This document shows positions 28,401 to 34,801 of a stretch of 40,101 nucleotides of DNA, in pieces. Source of the stretch: Candidatus Hydrogenedentota bacterium (GTDB lineage Bacteria > Hydrogenedentota > Hydrogenedentia > Hydrogenedentales > CAITNO01); contig JAAYBJ010000322.1 in assembly GCA_012730105.1 (NCBI GenBank), forward strand, positions 1-40,101, written 5' to 3'. Positions within the stretch are counted from its first letter, which is position 1, and every line of letters begins with the position of its first letter. The notes below the pieces were generated by a model, which saw only the letters and a program-made list of their open reading frames with translations, did no database searches and was not told where the DNA came from. The translations under genes were made by a program, and so were the position numbers.

Positions 28401-30142
28401 CCCCCGAGGTATTGCCCTATGAACCGCGCTGGCGCGCGGGTTCGGGCGACTGGAAAGCTACCGGTACCTATACCTCCGTTCCCCTGGGTGAAAACTGGGT
28501 GTACTTCAATTACATTCCCTTGTATTGGACGGCGCCGGGCGCCATGCTAACCCAGGTGAACACCCCCGACGTGTTTGTTGATTTGTACCCGGAATGGATC
28601 CGCTCCACGGGAACGGTGACAGTTTCCACACAGCCGGAAACAGCCTCCTGGGTAGTGACGGACATCGAAGGTGGTATTCATTCGGGAACGGGGCCCGCGG
28701 TACTTACGAACATCCCGACCGGCATGACAACTATCGAATGGCAGCCTTTGGCCACCTATCAAACACCCGATCCCGCAACCCAGGAGGCCATGTTATATTC
28801 CGGTATGACCGTTGGCTTTTCAGCGAATTACGCACCCATTGTCGGTCAGGGCGAAGCCACCCTGATTGTTAATATCCAGCCGGAAGCCGCCCTGGCTGCA
28901 GGCGCGCAATGGCGGGTGAACGGCGGCGCCTGGTTTGACAGCGGGTATGTGGCCACCGTTCCGGATGGTGATACTACCATTGAATTCAAGGAACTACCGG
29001 GCTGGACGCGCCCCGTGGCGATATCCTTGTTCCTCAACCGCAACACCACCACTGAATTTAACCGGGGATACGGACGCCATAAAGGAACGGTCTGGGTGGT
29101 TACTGAACCGCCAAACGCGCCCTGGGAACTGACAGACGGCGACGGCATTATGCATTTCGGTATCGGCGAGCAGGTGCTGCAGAACCTTCCGACCGGCGAT
29201 AACCTCCAGATCAGCTGGGGCGGCGTGCTTACCTATACGCCCCCGGTTCCCAATCCGACGGTATTTGCCCTGGCGCAAAACGAGGTTAAACGCATCGTAG
29301 GCGCTTATGTGCCTGTTATCGGTGTCGGCGAGGGCATTGTCAGCGTAACCCTGTATCCGCCCGCGGCCGCCAATGCTGGCGCGCAGTGGCGCCTGTTCGG
29401 GGATGAATGGCGCGTCAGCGGCGGTATGGTCGCTTCAAGGGACGGCGAACAGACCCTCCTGTTCAGCGACGTACCCGGCTGGATTACACCTCCGCAAATG
29501 ACGGTCAATGTGGTACGGGATATCACCAACTATTTCGAAGCCACCTATGAACGGCTCTCGGGAACGGTAGTCGTGGATGTGACGCCTGCCAACGCCTATT
29601 GGACGTTGACCGATGCGGATGGCGGCTCCTATACGCGCATCGGCGATGCCACCTTGACCGGAGTCCCTTCGGGCGAAGTATCCATCGCGTGGGGTGAACT
29701 GGAAGGCTATGAGCCGCCACAACCCAATCCAGCCTCCTATACCCTGGAAGCGGATGCCACCCTCACCATCAGTGGTGAATATGTTGAATCCATTCTCACC
29801 GCCGATTTCAGCGCCTTCCCCCTGACGGGGTTGCCACCGCTGGAAGTCACTTTCCACGACGAAAGTGAGTCAACCACCAAGGAGATCATCGAGTGGCGCT
29901 GGTATTTCGGTGACGGTAAAGTAAGCACGGAACAGCATCCCACCCATGTCTATCGCGAACCGGGCACGTACACGGTTACACTAACGGTCGTAACTTTTGA
30001 CAAAATGGATGTTATCTCCAAGAAACAATACATTGTCGTGACCCAGGGGATGCCGGCGGCCGGCCTGGCAGGCTTGGCGGCTGTCGCAGGACTGCTCGGT
30101 CTAGGCGGCATTTTCACCATAAAACGCAAGCGGCGGGTGTAA
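22463..30142 (+). CDS. giant surface protein: two secreted proteins fused in one ORF
   Basis: 2559 codons from ATG 22463 (GGGGAAGG 7 bases before it); ATGs at 22457 and 22433 are alternatives. First part: signal peptide ending IMA/DVTVV, a beta-rich N-domain, a cadherin-like domain (to about 23509), seven Ig-like repeats of 97-102 residues (23510-25582), a divergent eighth (to about 25863), one Ig domain, then PVPAASWKGMALLLS, a hydrophobic helix and LRRR (26141-26220), the form of a C-terminal sorting tail. At once a second signal peptide follows (26221-26290), ending LAGA/EVTVV. Second part: a large beta-rich region, a NIDO-like domain (about 27890-28300), alternating PEGA-like and GAQWR modules (28606-29790), a PKD domain (29798-30043) and a second sorting tail MPAAGLAGLAAVAGLL...KRKRRV. 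Probably envelope-anchored, adhesive or structural. Confidence 0.8.
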   Translation: MTYFIHTRIMLIAVILSAMPIMADVTVVGSGSGIDEANDNAFSFTVTVPTGTQLAVVGVTNRDARNATAVSLGSSTMTFAINSTSSPNSDMDERAQLYFLANPPAGSQTVSVTLSGNSRHKAAGCILLTGVNTAAMATTTKKADENQFDNDPTPSISFTAAEAPAGSMAVSVINSRGANLAIAGIGHTERWNLETYYFWDAPQRSRHGGGTSPGSSASGATVAWTPDGGAYDANWGMVAMVIPASYTGITNIAPDTLSVNDNDPNNTVFGTLTATDADNKPPYTWSLINNAGGRFALNASDTLDVDVRIANAALIDYGQNTSHTIRVGVRNNEYPIVFEKDITINVVDTTDPVIGPVTASQTFALSGEFVTFSATITDNDAIAGIPTMTLGGSPLMFSNQSGDVYTWGWNVPLGSPDGAVSVTVTAEDVAGNETTLVADDVIIVDNTKPYITGLTVSQMYAKEGDTVTIQVEVQDFYGVAEFPTVTLAGIDCGIPSVSGFTYTWLVGITSAFPEGPADVLVTALDLAGNQSQGSGPALLIIDRTAPTISAFASTHEYATLNNIVTLEAAVLDNFGLNGAPNMYLNGTMLNTPTVSGSTYYWQFPITTAITQGAAVIEVEATDQAGNESSAGPASTILVIDYTQPSISALTVNPSRAKGGTALTLTAQVVENYGLNGTPTMNINGLPVPAPSHSGSTYTWNYIVPTTPPPVEGPAQIEILAVDLAGNINNLLNTSQLTYDPTAPIFSNAAADPDLVRLGQTTTISVNMYDISPLTGTPVLTVNGVSATYVGIEDLGDNNKILRFSFTIAAGTPEGNASLQFYARDVLGNARFTDFTNVLMVDKTAPVISNVSASPSVSRAGATVNITFDAIDALSEIYGTPTVTVNGASASYQSVSGGHYTYRYTVRDASLDPDGPATIFITCRDTVGNSGSAQHEDKLMIDNSLPMISDLIVFPNIAAEGTGITIGFTATDDSGLGSLPVVKVNGNNASFVAAQGSTFEYGYTVRGAYDDEGYALLSIRVEDSIGNVLTSESTGLLLVDFTPPAGALVINDNALFTRTTDVTLGITASDGEFGSGAQSMCFSDDGISWSVWEPIAASREWQLKSGQGYKTIYLRLRDRAGNVSMLPITDTIALKPNTLVVDREGSGEVKGLPGDAIVLEVTPRNVFGAIQSYEWFKDGSPIEGYGPVLVIENFEEYDMGSYVCRVADEMETAESLPFTIGISEETPVPAASWKGMALLLSCILLFAIALLRRRSHSSATIVLFVGIGLCLSGLAGAEVTVVYSAQAEQPMDLSDAAMTDLALQKGSIEIWTKNEDGTVKRQLSRLGDPGVANPGFSSHQREGFAEQMGKGLPITVLKDGTEELHIPLSDEAVRVYSQNLNKGMGEPSFEMKIVVNSKTLVSEKRYETFVDGVMRPNMLRLDYPGGAIIQVFEYTNTPPAPLPPVYLRKEGVGDDKESDVYPKSWVTKADGETQTRDVQFIVPQQGLGNLGFDSGWVPGGSGPDPGGFIIQVRINAEAGYTYDAAVNGAFNLTPDNLLGLGPAAGNWGFYFGAEFFMKAAFDIPPILGYDIEPFIVDIPYVPDFNMVASDRDTFNNWLLDSVSTVRDDAGRTNVVNLDIVSLLITQGVLPELPDWVPLPRVGVSLDVGAIADGSLTCDSILLSDGTQYVQEGQELGVYVPPTGYHAIAEYLENAHLNLGVKFYPFVFFSWDLYVFDFSYAWPTDFNDPDNLLARLEWLPIAHTNFPFTNAELNFTGQPSTLPATDWFTELFVPVLRTNDISLHQVRFTPNLSNNFYSACMGAATAYRTDPTGGIPVTLGDDAFVEVTLTEGKQIPLYGVYYDSFFIGSNGYITFNEGDATNEANLENHFNQPRISGLFLNMNPAEGGTISYKQLPNRVVVTYDHVRLANIITEQTANFQIEMFFDGRIVITWLQEDTYVGLIGLSQGNGVPEEFENSDFTQYPGCLTDIAPEYGIRVNFTPPEVLPYEPRWRAGSGDWKATGTYTSVPLGENWVYFNYIPLYWTAPGAMLTQVNTPDVFVDLYPEWIRSTGTVTVSTQPETASWVVTDIEGGIHSGTGPAVLTNIPTGMTTIEWQPLATYQTPDPATQEAMLYSGMTVGFSANYAPIVGQGEATLIVNIQPEAALAAGAQWRVNGGAWFDSGYVATVPDGDTTIEFKELPGWTRPVAISLFLNRNTTTEFNRGYGRHKGTVWVVTEPPNAPWELTDGDGIMHFGIGEQVLQNLPTGDNLQISWGGVLTYTPPVPNPTVFALAQNEVKRIVGAYVPVIGVGEGIVSVTLYPPAAANAGAQWRLFGDEWRVSGGMVASRDGEQTLLFSDVPGWITPPQMTVNVVRDITNYFEATYERLSGTVVVDVTPANAYWTLTDADGGSYTRIGDATLTGVPSGEVSIAWGELEGYEPPQPNPASYTLEADATLTISGEYVESILTADFSAFPLTGLPPLEVTFHDESESTTKEIIEWRWYFGDGKVSTEQHPTHVYREPGTYTVTLTVVTFDKMDVISKKQYIVVTQGMPAAGLAGLAAVAGLLGLGGIFTIKRKRRV
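23510..25863 (+). repeat. tandem bacterial Ig-like repeats inside the giant protein
   Basis: Unit starts at 23510, 23801, 24092, 24386, 24683, 24989 and 25289, each opening with a T/S-x-P-x-I/F-x pattern (TDPVIG, TKPYIT, TAPTIS, TQPSIS, TAPIFS, TAPVIS, SLPMIS) and carrying G.PT/TV...NG, YTW/YTY and a D.AGN-like motif. Unit length is 291-306 bases. A more diverged unit follows at 25583 (TPPAGA). The DNA of the units is well diverged, so this is an old array rather than a recent expansion. Confidence 0.85.
26141..26290 (+). other. internal sorting tail plus second signal peptide (fusion junction)
   Basis: The translation reads PVPAASW, about 19 hydrophobic residues, LRRRSHSS, about 15 hydrophobic residues, then GLAGA/EV. 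The first helix with its following Arg cluster looks like the end of a sorted surface protein; the second looks like a Sec signal with an AxA-like cleavage site. Only about six residues separate them, and no Met codon or ribosome site lies between (one in-frame GTG at 26233 has none). Confidence 0.75.
28606..29790 (+). repeat. alternating PEGA-like and GAQWR-type modules
   Basis: Type A modules start near 28606, 29081 and 29555 (GTVTVSTQPETASW, GTVWVVTEPPNAPW, GTVVVDVTPANAYW). Type B modules start near 28850 and 29326 (GEATLIVNIQPEAALAAGAQWR, GEGIVSVTLYPPAAANAGAQWR, each continuing to a PGW motif). The order is A-B-A-B-A with a period near 475 bases. Confidence 0.75.
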
Positions 30143-30162
30143 TCCGATCCATGACGCCACAG

Positions 30163-30198
30163 GCGCGGCAGAAATCATTTTCTGCCGCGCTTTTCTTT
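30163..30198 (+). terminator. strong intrinsic terminator after the giant gene
   Basis: A perfect 12-bp stem (GCGCGGCAGAAA with TTTCTGCCGCGC), loop TCAT, followed by TTTTCTTT, 21 bases after the stop codon. Confidence 0.93.
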
Positions 30199-30221
30199 GG
30201 GCATACCGCTTCGTGCGCATA

Positions 30222-30250
30222 GTGAACTCACCTGTCCTGTGTGTTAAAAT
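30222..30250 (+). promoter_or_regulatory. predicted promoter of pfaD-lspA
   Basis: Extended -10 TGTTAAAAT (30242-30250) with GTGAAC (30222-30227) 17 bases before its hexamer. Start near 30257 leaves a leader of about 105 bases. The leader contains a hairpin at about 30302-30343 (arms CCGAC and GTCGG, extended by GGC/GCC and TCT/AGA with small bulges) without a following T-run. Confidence 0.5.
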
Positions 30251-30361
30251 GGCCGCGATAGTAAGCGAGACAAGGCGGGGATTATCAGGAGCATAAGCGT
30301 TTGGCCTCTCCCGACGGCAGATACGAATGTCGGCAAGAGCCTCTTAAACAAAGAAAGACTC

Positions 30362-31942
30362 ATGGAATTTACTAATGATTTGAAGCAGGCCCTGACCTGC
30401 CTGGACAAAACCATTTATGTGGTTGAAGAAGAGGGGCGCCGGCAATACGTCCGGCGTAGTGGAACCGGCGATTTCCCTGTTGGGGAACATGTCCTGGCCC
30501 TGGCGCCACCCTGCCTGCCCGACCGTCTGGGAGATCCTTCTTTTTGTCGCGACCATCACCTGCTCTATCCCTGTTACGCGGGCAGCATGGCCCACGGCAT
30601 CGCGTCGGAAGCCCTGGTCGCCGCCATGGGTGAAGCCGGCATGCTGGGCTTTTTCGGCTCGGCAGGCATGTCGCTGGAGGAACTTGAAGGGGTCATCAGG
30701 CGGCTTTCCGGGCGCATGGGTACGCTGCCTTTCGGCATGAACCTGATCAACAGCCCGGGTGACACCGACTGGGAACAGGGCGCCGTGGACTTGTTCCTCA
30801 AACACGGCGTCACCCTTATTGAGGCTTCCGCGTATTTGATGCCCACGCCCGCGCTGGTGAAATTCCGCGTCAAGGGACTGACCCGGGATGCCTGCGGAAA
30901 TATTGTCGCGCCAAACCGTATCATCGCGAAAGTGTCCAGAGTGGAAGTGGCGAAACGCATGCTGGCCCCCCCCCCTGCCAAAATGGTTGAAAAACTGCTG
31001 AACTCGGGTGAGATCAGCGACGACGAGGCCAGGGTCGCCGCCTTGATTCCCCTGGCGCAGGACATTACGGCGGAGGCTGATTCCGGCGGCCACACGGACC
31101 ACCGTGCCGCCTTGCCTCTACTGCCTTCGATGCTGAGGCTGGCGGCGGACATACAGGCGGAACGGCGTTATACCTCTCCCCCGCGTGTCGGCCTCGCAGG
31201 CGGGATGGGAACGCCCGCAGCCGTAGCGGCCGCTTTCGCCATGGGCGCCGCGTACATTGTGACCGGATCCATCAACCAGGCGTGCCTCGAATCTGGATCT
31301 TCCGCGAAAGTCAGGGAAATGCTCGCTTGCGCGGTACAAACCGATGTCGCGGACGCTCCCGCCGCGGACATGTTTGAAATGGGCATCAAGGTGCAGGTGC
31401 TTAAAAAGGGCACCCGCTTCGCCGAACGCGCCTCCAGGTTGTATGAACTCTACCGTCTTTATGGCGGTATTGAGGATATTCCCGAAACACAGCGCGCGAA
31501 AATTGAGGAAACAATCTTTCGGAAGCCGTTGCAGGATATCTGGAAGGAAACAGAACAATTCTTTAAAACACGGAACCCCCGGCAATTGGAGCGGGCGGAC
31601 AAAGACCCAAAATACAAAATGGCCCTGGTGTTCAGGTGGTATCTCGGCCACGCCTCCCACTGGGCGAATGCGGGAACGGAAGATCGCACCGAAGATTATC
31701 AGGTATGGTGCGGTCCTTCCATGGGCGCCTTCAACGACTGGACACGAGATTCTTTCATGGAAGACCCTGCCAGACGCAGCGCGCCATTGGCGGCCCTGAA
31801 TCTGCTTTACGGCGCGGCGCTGCTCCTGCGCGTACAAACCCTGCGCACCCAAGGCGTCCGTATCGAAGTGCCGGCGCAATTCCCCCCGCCTGTGGACACC
31901 TTACCGGAATTTATGGTTACTACACGGAAAGCATTTCCATGA
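30362..31942 (+). CDS. pfaD: PfaD-family FMN enoyl reductase (PUFA/polyketide synthesis type)
   Basis: 526 residues. It belongs to the PfaD group of nitronate monooxygenase-like FMN proteins: LLYPCYAGSMAHGIAS near the N-terminus, MLGFFGSAGMSLEELE, PFGMNLINSP, EASAYLMPTPALVKFR, ADSGGHTDHRAALPLLPSM, and the FMN phosphate loop GLAGGMGTPAAVAAAFAMGAAYIVTGSINQ. The C-terminal third (QRAKIEETIFRKPLQDIW, FRWYLGHASHWAN, WCGPSMGAFNDW) is the usual PfaD tail. PfaD acts in trans as enoyl reductase for PUFA synthases and trans-AT polyketide synthases. No synthase is in the window, so this is an orphan copy. Its stop overlaps the lspA start in ATGA, which implies translational coupling. The ribosome site is weak (AAAGAAAG). 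Confidence 0.88.
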   Translation: MEFTNDLKQALTCLDKTIYVVEEEGRRQYVRRSGTGDFPVGEHVLALAPPCLPDRLGDPSFCRDHHLLYPCYAGSMAHGIASEALVAAMGEAGMLGFFGSAGMSLEELEGVIRRLSGRMGTLPFGMNLINSPGDTDWEQGAVDLFLKHGVTLIEASAYLMPTPALVKFRVKGLTRDACGNIVAPNRIIAKVSRVEVAKRMLAPPPAKMVEKLLNSGEISDDEARVAALIPLAQDITAEADSGGHTDHRAALPLLPSMLRLAADIQAERRYTSPPRVGLAGGMGTPAAVAAAFAMGAAYIVTGSINQACLESGSSAKVREMLACAVQTDVADAPAADMFEMGIKVQVLKKGTRFAERASRLYELYRLYGGIEDIPETQRAKIEETIFRKPLQDIWKETEQFFKTRNPRQLERADKDPKYKMALVFRWYLGHASHWANAGTEDRTEDYQVWCGPSMGAFNDWTRDSFMEDPARRSAPLAALNLLYGAALLLRVQTLRTQGVRIEVPAQFPPPVDTLPEFMVTTRKAFP

Positions 31943-32481
31943 AACAACGCAACAAAATCATCCTTATCCTTTCCATCCTGCTTTCCCTGATTGTCCTTGA
32001 CCACCTGACTAAATGGGTTGCCATTCATTATCTCAAGGATTCGGGAATGAGTTATCACTTTCTGGGCGATTTATTCAGACTGCAATATGCGGAAAATACC
32101 GGCGCGTTTCTAAGTCTCGGCGCTTCTTTGCCGGACGGCGTGCGGTCCGTGGTCATGACCGGATTGAATACTGTCATCCTGGGTGGATTGCTGCTGTACA
32201 TGTTCCTGAGCCGGAATATTCAGCGTCTCCCGCTGTGCGCGTTCAGCCTGGTCGCCGCAGGCGGTATTGGAAATCTCATAGACAGGATATTCCGTGACGG
32301 ACGTGTGGTGGATTTTATGAATATGGGGATAACATCCAGCGGCTTCACATTGAGAACCGGCATATTCAATGTGGCGGATGTGGCCATCATGGCAGGATTA
32401 TTTCTTGTGCTTCTGAATGAGGCCTTTATCATATCCAGAAAAAAGTCGGATAACAAGGACATCACAAAAGAAAAGAAGTAG
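31939..32481 (+). CDS. lspA: lipoprotein signal peptidase (signal peptidase II)
   Basis: 180 residues from the ATG overlapping the pfaD stop; the frame stays open to 31636 inside pfaD but MKQRNKIILIL is the natural start. Four membrane helices. Family landmarks are LDHLTKW (D21), ENTGAFLSLG, GNLIDRIFRDGRVVDFMN with catalytic D125, and FNVADVAI with catalytic D147. It is an inner-membrane aspartyl protease that removes the signal peptide of diacylglyceryl-modified prolipoproteins, such as the one encoded at 5529-6218. Length is normal. The C-terminus is basic and hydrophilic (KKSDNKDITKEKK). Confidence 0.95.
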   Translation: MKQRNKIILILSILLSLIVLDHLTKWVAIHYLKDSGMSYHFLGDLFRLQYAENTGAFLSLGASLPDGVRSVVMTGLNTVILGGLLLYMFLSRNIQRLPLCAFSLVAAGGIGNLIDRIFRDGRVVDFMNMGITSSGFTLRTGIFNVADVAIMAGLFLVLLNEAFIISRKKSDNKDITKEKK

Positions 32482-32527
32482 CAGACAAAGCCGAAATTGA
32501 AGATGTGCAAAAGAAACTGCGGAGGGT

Positions 32528-32567
32528 AAATAAAAGAGGCCTGACACGAATCTTCGCACCAGGCCTC
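32528..32567 (-). terminator. minus-strand intrinsic terminator of the candidate small RNA
   Basis: Minus-strand arms GAGGCCTG and CAGGCCTC, extended inward by three G-U pairs and CGAA/TTCG, followed by TTTTATTT. The inner wobble pairs form only in minus-strand RNA, and the T-run lies only on that side, so it is directed against lspA transcription rather than being its own terminator (though it could also stop it weakly). Confidence 0.7.
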
Positions 32568-32582
32568 CGCGGAAGGAGAAAC

Positions 32583-32594
32583 GCCATATATGGC
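32583..32594. repeat. 12-bp palindrome
   Basis: GCCATATATGGC is a perfect palindrome inside the candidate small RNA; it could be a short RNA hairpin or a protein-binding site. Confidence 0.5.
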
Positions 32595-32698
32595 ACTGAC
32601 CACATTTATTGTAACATTTTTCGGTCCAATCCTCAAGTAAAATTTTTCGGCACCGACCTGCTCCCCCTCAGATTCGAAAGGAATAACATCACACATAG

Positions 32699-32727
32699 AT
32701 AATAGTCCGTTCATAAAAATTATTCAA
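32699..32727 (-). promoter_or_regulatory. sigma70-type promoter for the candidate small RNA
   Basis: On the minus strand TTGAAT (32727-32722) and TATTAT (32704-32699) are exactly 17 bases apart, in an AT-rich tract. Predicted start about 32692. Confidence 0.6.
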
Positions 32728-32816
32728 TAAATATAAGTGGTTGCGTAAACAATTAATTTATCTTGCAATTCGTCACTTTTCTATAAATAATAATACTAAA
32801 TAATTAAAAATATAAC

Positions 32817-34646
32817 TTGATTAGAAAGATTATAATGATTATTTCGTTTATTTTACTTGCTCTACTTCCTGCTATTTCAGAAGGGGCACTTCACCAAGAT
32901 ACCAGCGAAAACCTGTTGGTTTATAGTGACATGGCCAACGTCTTTTCAAACATGCCGCAAGATTCCGTCTTACAGTATGATACTCTGAAACTGGTAAGCG
33001 CTTTGCAAGGGCTTGTCAACAGGGGAAAACCCCGTCTCTTTATCCGTTTCCTTGAAGGGGAAGGACCGGACAAGCCTATTAACATCGACGATTACTGGTT
33101 CGAAAAAATACGCGACGGCCTGTTTCGGGATCATACCATCCGAAAAATAAATACGCTGGAAGAATTGTTGACGGCGTTTTCCCGGGAGATACAGGGATAT
33201 ATTGCCTGGGACCCGGCGGTAGCGGCAACGGCCAACGTCGCATCTACCGCGTGCGGCGTTGACGGACTGTTGCCGGTGCGTGCGGGCAGTCCGTTGCTGG
33301 AATATTTACGGGCTCGTGGCGTCGGGGTGAAGATAAAGGAAGACTTGACGGGCCTTTTTACCGGAAGTGAAACAGGCAGCGCGAAATGTGACGCCTATCT
33401 TTGGGCAAAACGCCGGTATTTAGATACGGGCAAGTGTAACCCCGCCTTGATGGCGTTTTATATCGACGCTTATACCCAGCGTCCCGGCGAACCCGGTTAT
33501 CACTATATCGACCTGCCGAATAGCACCCTCGCCAATCATGATTACTATATAGCGCGTAAAGCCTTTTTCTTCGACCTGCTGGTCTGGCCCGATGAATGCC
33601 CGGTGGACGACCCCGACCAACCGCTTGGCACGGATCGACAAACCCTGATCAGCCTTCTGGAAACGCAATACAAGAACAATGGCGGGAAGGCATTCACCTC
33701 CATAGGCGGGTTTGTTTCCTGGGACTTAAAATATACCAATCACGGGGCGGCCGGGGGCAAGCACGAGCCGGTGCCCACGGAGTGGGAATATGTGGCGTTG
33801 TTCAGTGCTTATAATGCGTTCCTTGACGCGGATGCCTTGGGACTGGTCTGCCTCCCCAATGCCTCGGTCTACAGCCACTTTCCAGTGAAAGACTCCTATC
33901 GGCAACATCCCAAACCGACGGTGCCGCCGCTGGAAGACAAGACCTACGTGCTGATCTATATGGGGGATTATGATTCCGCCGCCTGGATGTCCAGAAATAT
34001 CCCGCGCGTCTGGGATGATCCAGAGCGCGGCCGCCTGCCCATTGCCTGGGCATTCAACCCGAATCTTTCGGATCGTATCCCTCAGGCATTTGACTATACG
34101 TACGCAACGGCCACCCCGAATGACTGGTTTATCGGGGGGGATTCCGGCGCAGGCTACCTGAATCCTAACCTGCTGACAGGAAAGCGGCTGAACAGCGGGC
34201 TCCCGGATGCGTTGGAAATGTGGGTGGAACACAACATCCGCTATTACAAGAAATTTGACTACTCCATTACGGGGTTTGTCATTAACGGCTTCCATGGCGG
34301 TATGCCCTTAAAAGTGCAGGAAGCCTATACGCGGTTTTCGCCGGATGGTGTCGGGATGCAACTTGGCTTTCAACGCGCGCTTGTGGGTGAAACACCGTTC
34401 ATAAGGCATGCGTCGGATATTTACCCCAAAGCTGAAAATATTTCGGGCACTGCGGACGAAATGGCCGCCTTTAGCCGTGATCCGAAACCGCAATTTCTGG
34501 TTTTTCGCTGGATATTACAAAACCCGACGACCATGAAGCAGGTCTATGAAAATCTGCAGGCGCGCCACGGGGCGCATAACTGGGTCTTCTGCGACCCCTA
34601 CACATTTTTTGCCTTGTACCGGGAAAACCTGAAGAAGGCGAAGTGA
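32817..34646 (+). CDS. secreted GxGYxYP-domain protein (putative glycoside hydrolase)
   Basis: 609 residues if the TTG at 32817 is the start; this gives a normal signal peptide (IRKIIMIISFILLALLPAISEGA). An ATG at 32835 is possible but removes the basic n-region. Neither has a clear ribosome site. The N-terminal third (YDTLKLVSALQGLVNRGKPRLFIRF, DGLLPVRAGSPLLEYL) and the motif GGDSGAGYLNP at about 440-450 define the GxGYxYP family, thought to be sugar-active but not well characterised. The gene and its AT-rich upstream tract differ in base composition from neighbours at the 5' end only. No operon partner; the next gene has its own ribosome site 155 bp on. Confidence 0.85.
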   Translation: MIRKIIMIISFILLALLPAISEGALHQDTSENLLVYSDMANVFSNMPQDSVLQYDTLKLVSALQGLVNRGKPRLFIRFLEGEGPDKPINIDDYWFEKIRDGLFRDHTIRKINTLEELLTAFSREIQGYIAWDPAVAATANVASTACGVDGLLPVRAGSPLLEYLRARGVGVKIKEDLTGLFTGSETGSAKCDAYLWAKRRYLDTGKCNPALMAFYIDAYTQRPGEPGYHYIDLPNSTLANHDYYIARKAFFFDLLVWPDECPVDDPDQPLGTDRQTLISLLETQYKNNGGKAFTSIGGFVSWDLKYTNHGAAGGKHEPVPTEWEYVALFSAYNAFLDADALGLVCLPNASVYSHFPVKDSYRQHPKPTVPPLEDKTYVLIYMGDYDSAAWMSRNIPRVWDDPERGRLPIAWAFNPNLSDRIPQAFDYTYATATPNDWFIGGDSGAGYLNPNLLTGKRLNSGLPDALEMWVEHNIRYYKKFDYSITGFVINGFHGGMPLKVQEAYTRFSPDGVGMQLGFQRALVGETPFIRHASDIYPKAENISGTADEMAAFSRDPKPQFLVFRWILQNPTTMKQVYENLQARHGAHNWVFCDPYTFFALYRENLKKAK

Positions 34647-34734
34647 AACAGCGCCCCCTTTCCGTGCAGTGCCTTCGATGAAACCGTATCCCTTGTGGCG
34701 GGGTCAAATGTTTTGTAGACGGAAGATCGGGCTC

Positions 34735-34764
34735 AACACGATACCAAAGGTGGATTATCGTGTT
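34735..34764. repeat. inverted repeat upstream of the periplasmic repeat protein gene
   Basis: AACACGATA and TATCGTGTT form a perfect 9-bp inverted repeat with a 12-base spacer, followed by TCCCC. It may be a weak terminator of the GxGYxYP gene or an operator for the next gene, whose ATG is 37 bases on. Confidence 0.45.
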
Positions 34765-34801
34765 TCCCCGTTAACAGGTTAAAGACTAAGGAGAAGACAG
34801 G

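Larger units (their letters stand above)
32528..32692 (-). ncRNA. candidate small RNA, about 165 nt, unrecognised family
   Basis: A minus-strand transcription unit with no credible ORF: promoter at 32699-32727 and an intrinsic terminator at 32528-32567. The predicted RNA holds repeated short motifs (GGUCGGUGCC and GGUCAGUGCC; CCGAAAAAU..UUAC twice) and a GCCAUAUAUGGC palindrome. The longest ATG frame inside is 18 codons with no ribosome site. It does not match 6S, SRP, tmRNA or RNase P signatures that I know. It is convergent with lspA and divergent from the GxGYxYP gene. Identification rests on signals only. Confidence 0.5.

Noticed and set aside
31118-31879. 253-codon minus-strand ORF
   Set aside because: Antisense shadow of pfaD with low-complexity translation.
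31636-31938. Upstream extension of the lspA frame inside pfaD
   Set aside because: LspA family start and membrane topology fit the ATG at 31939, which overlaps the pfaD stop.
32220-32714. 164-codon minus-strand ORF over lspA and the intergenic region
   Set aside because: It overlaps lspA antisense, has no ribosome site, and its upstream half is the predicted small RNA.
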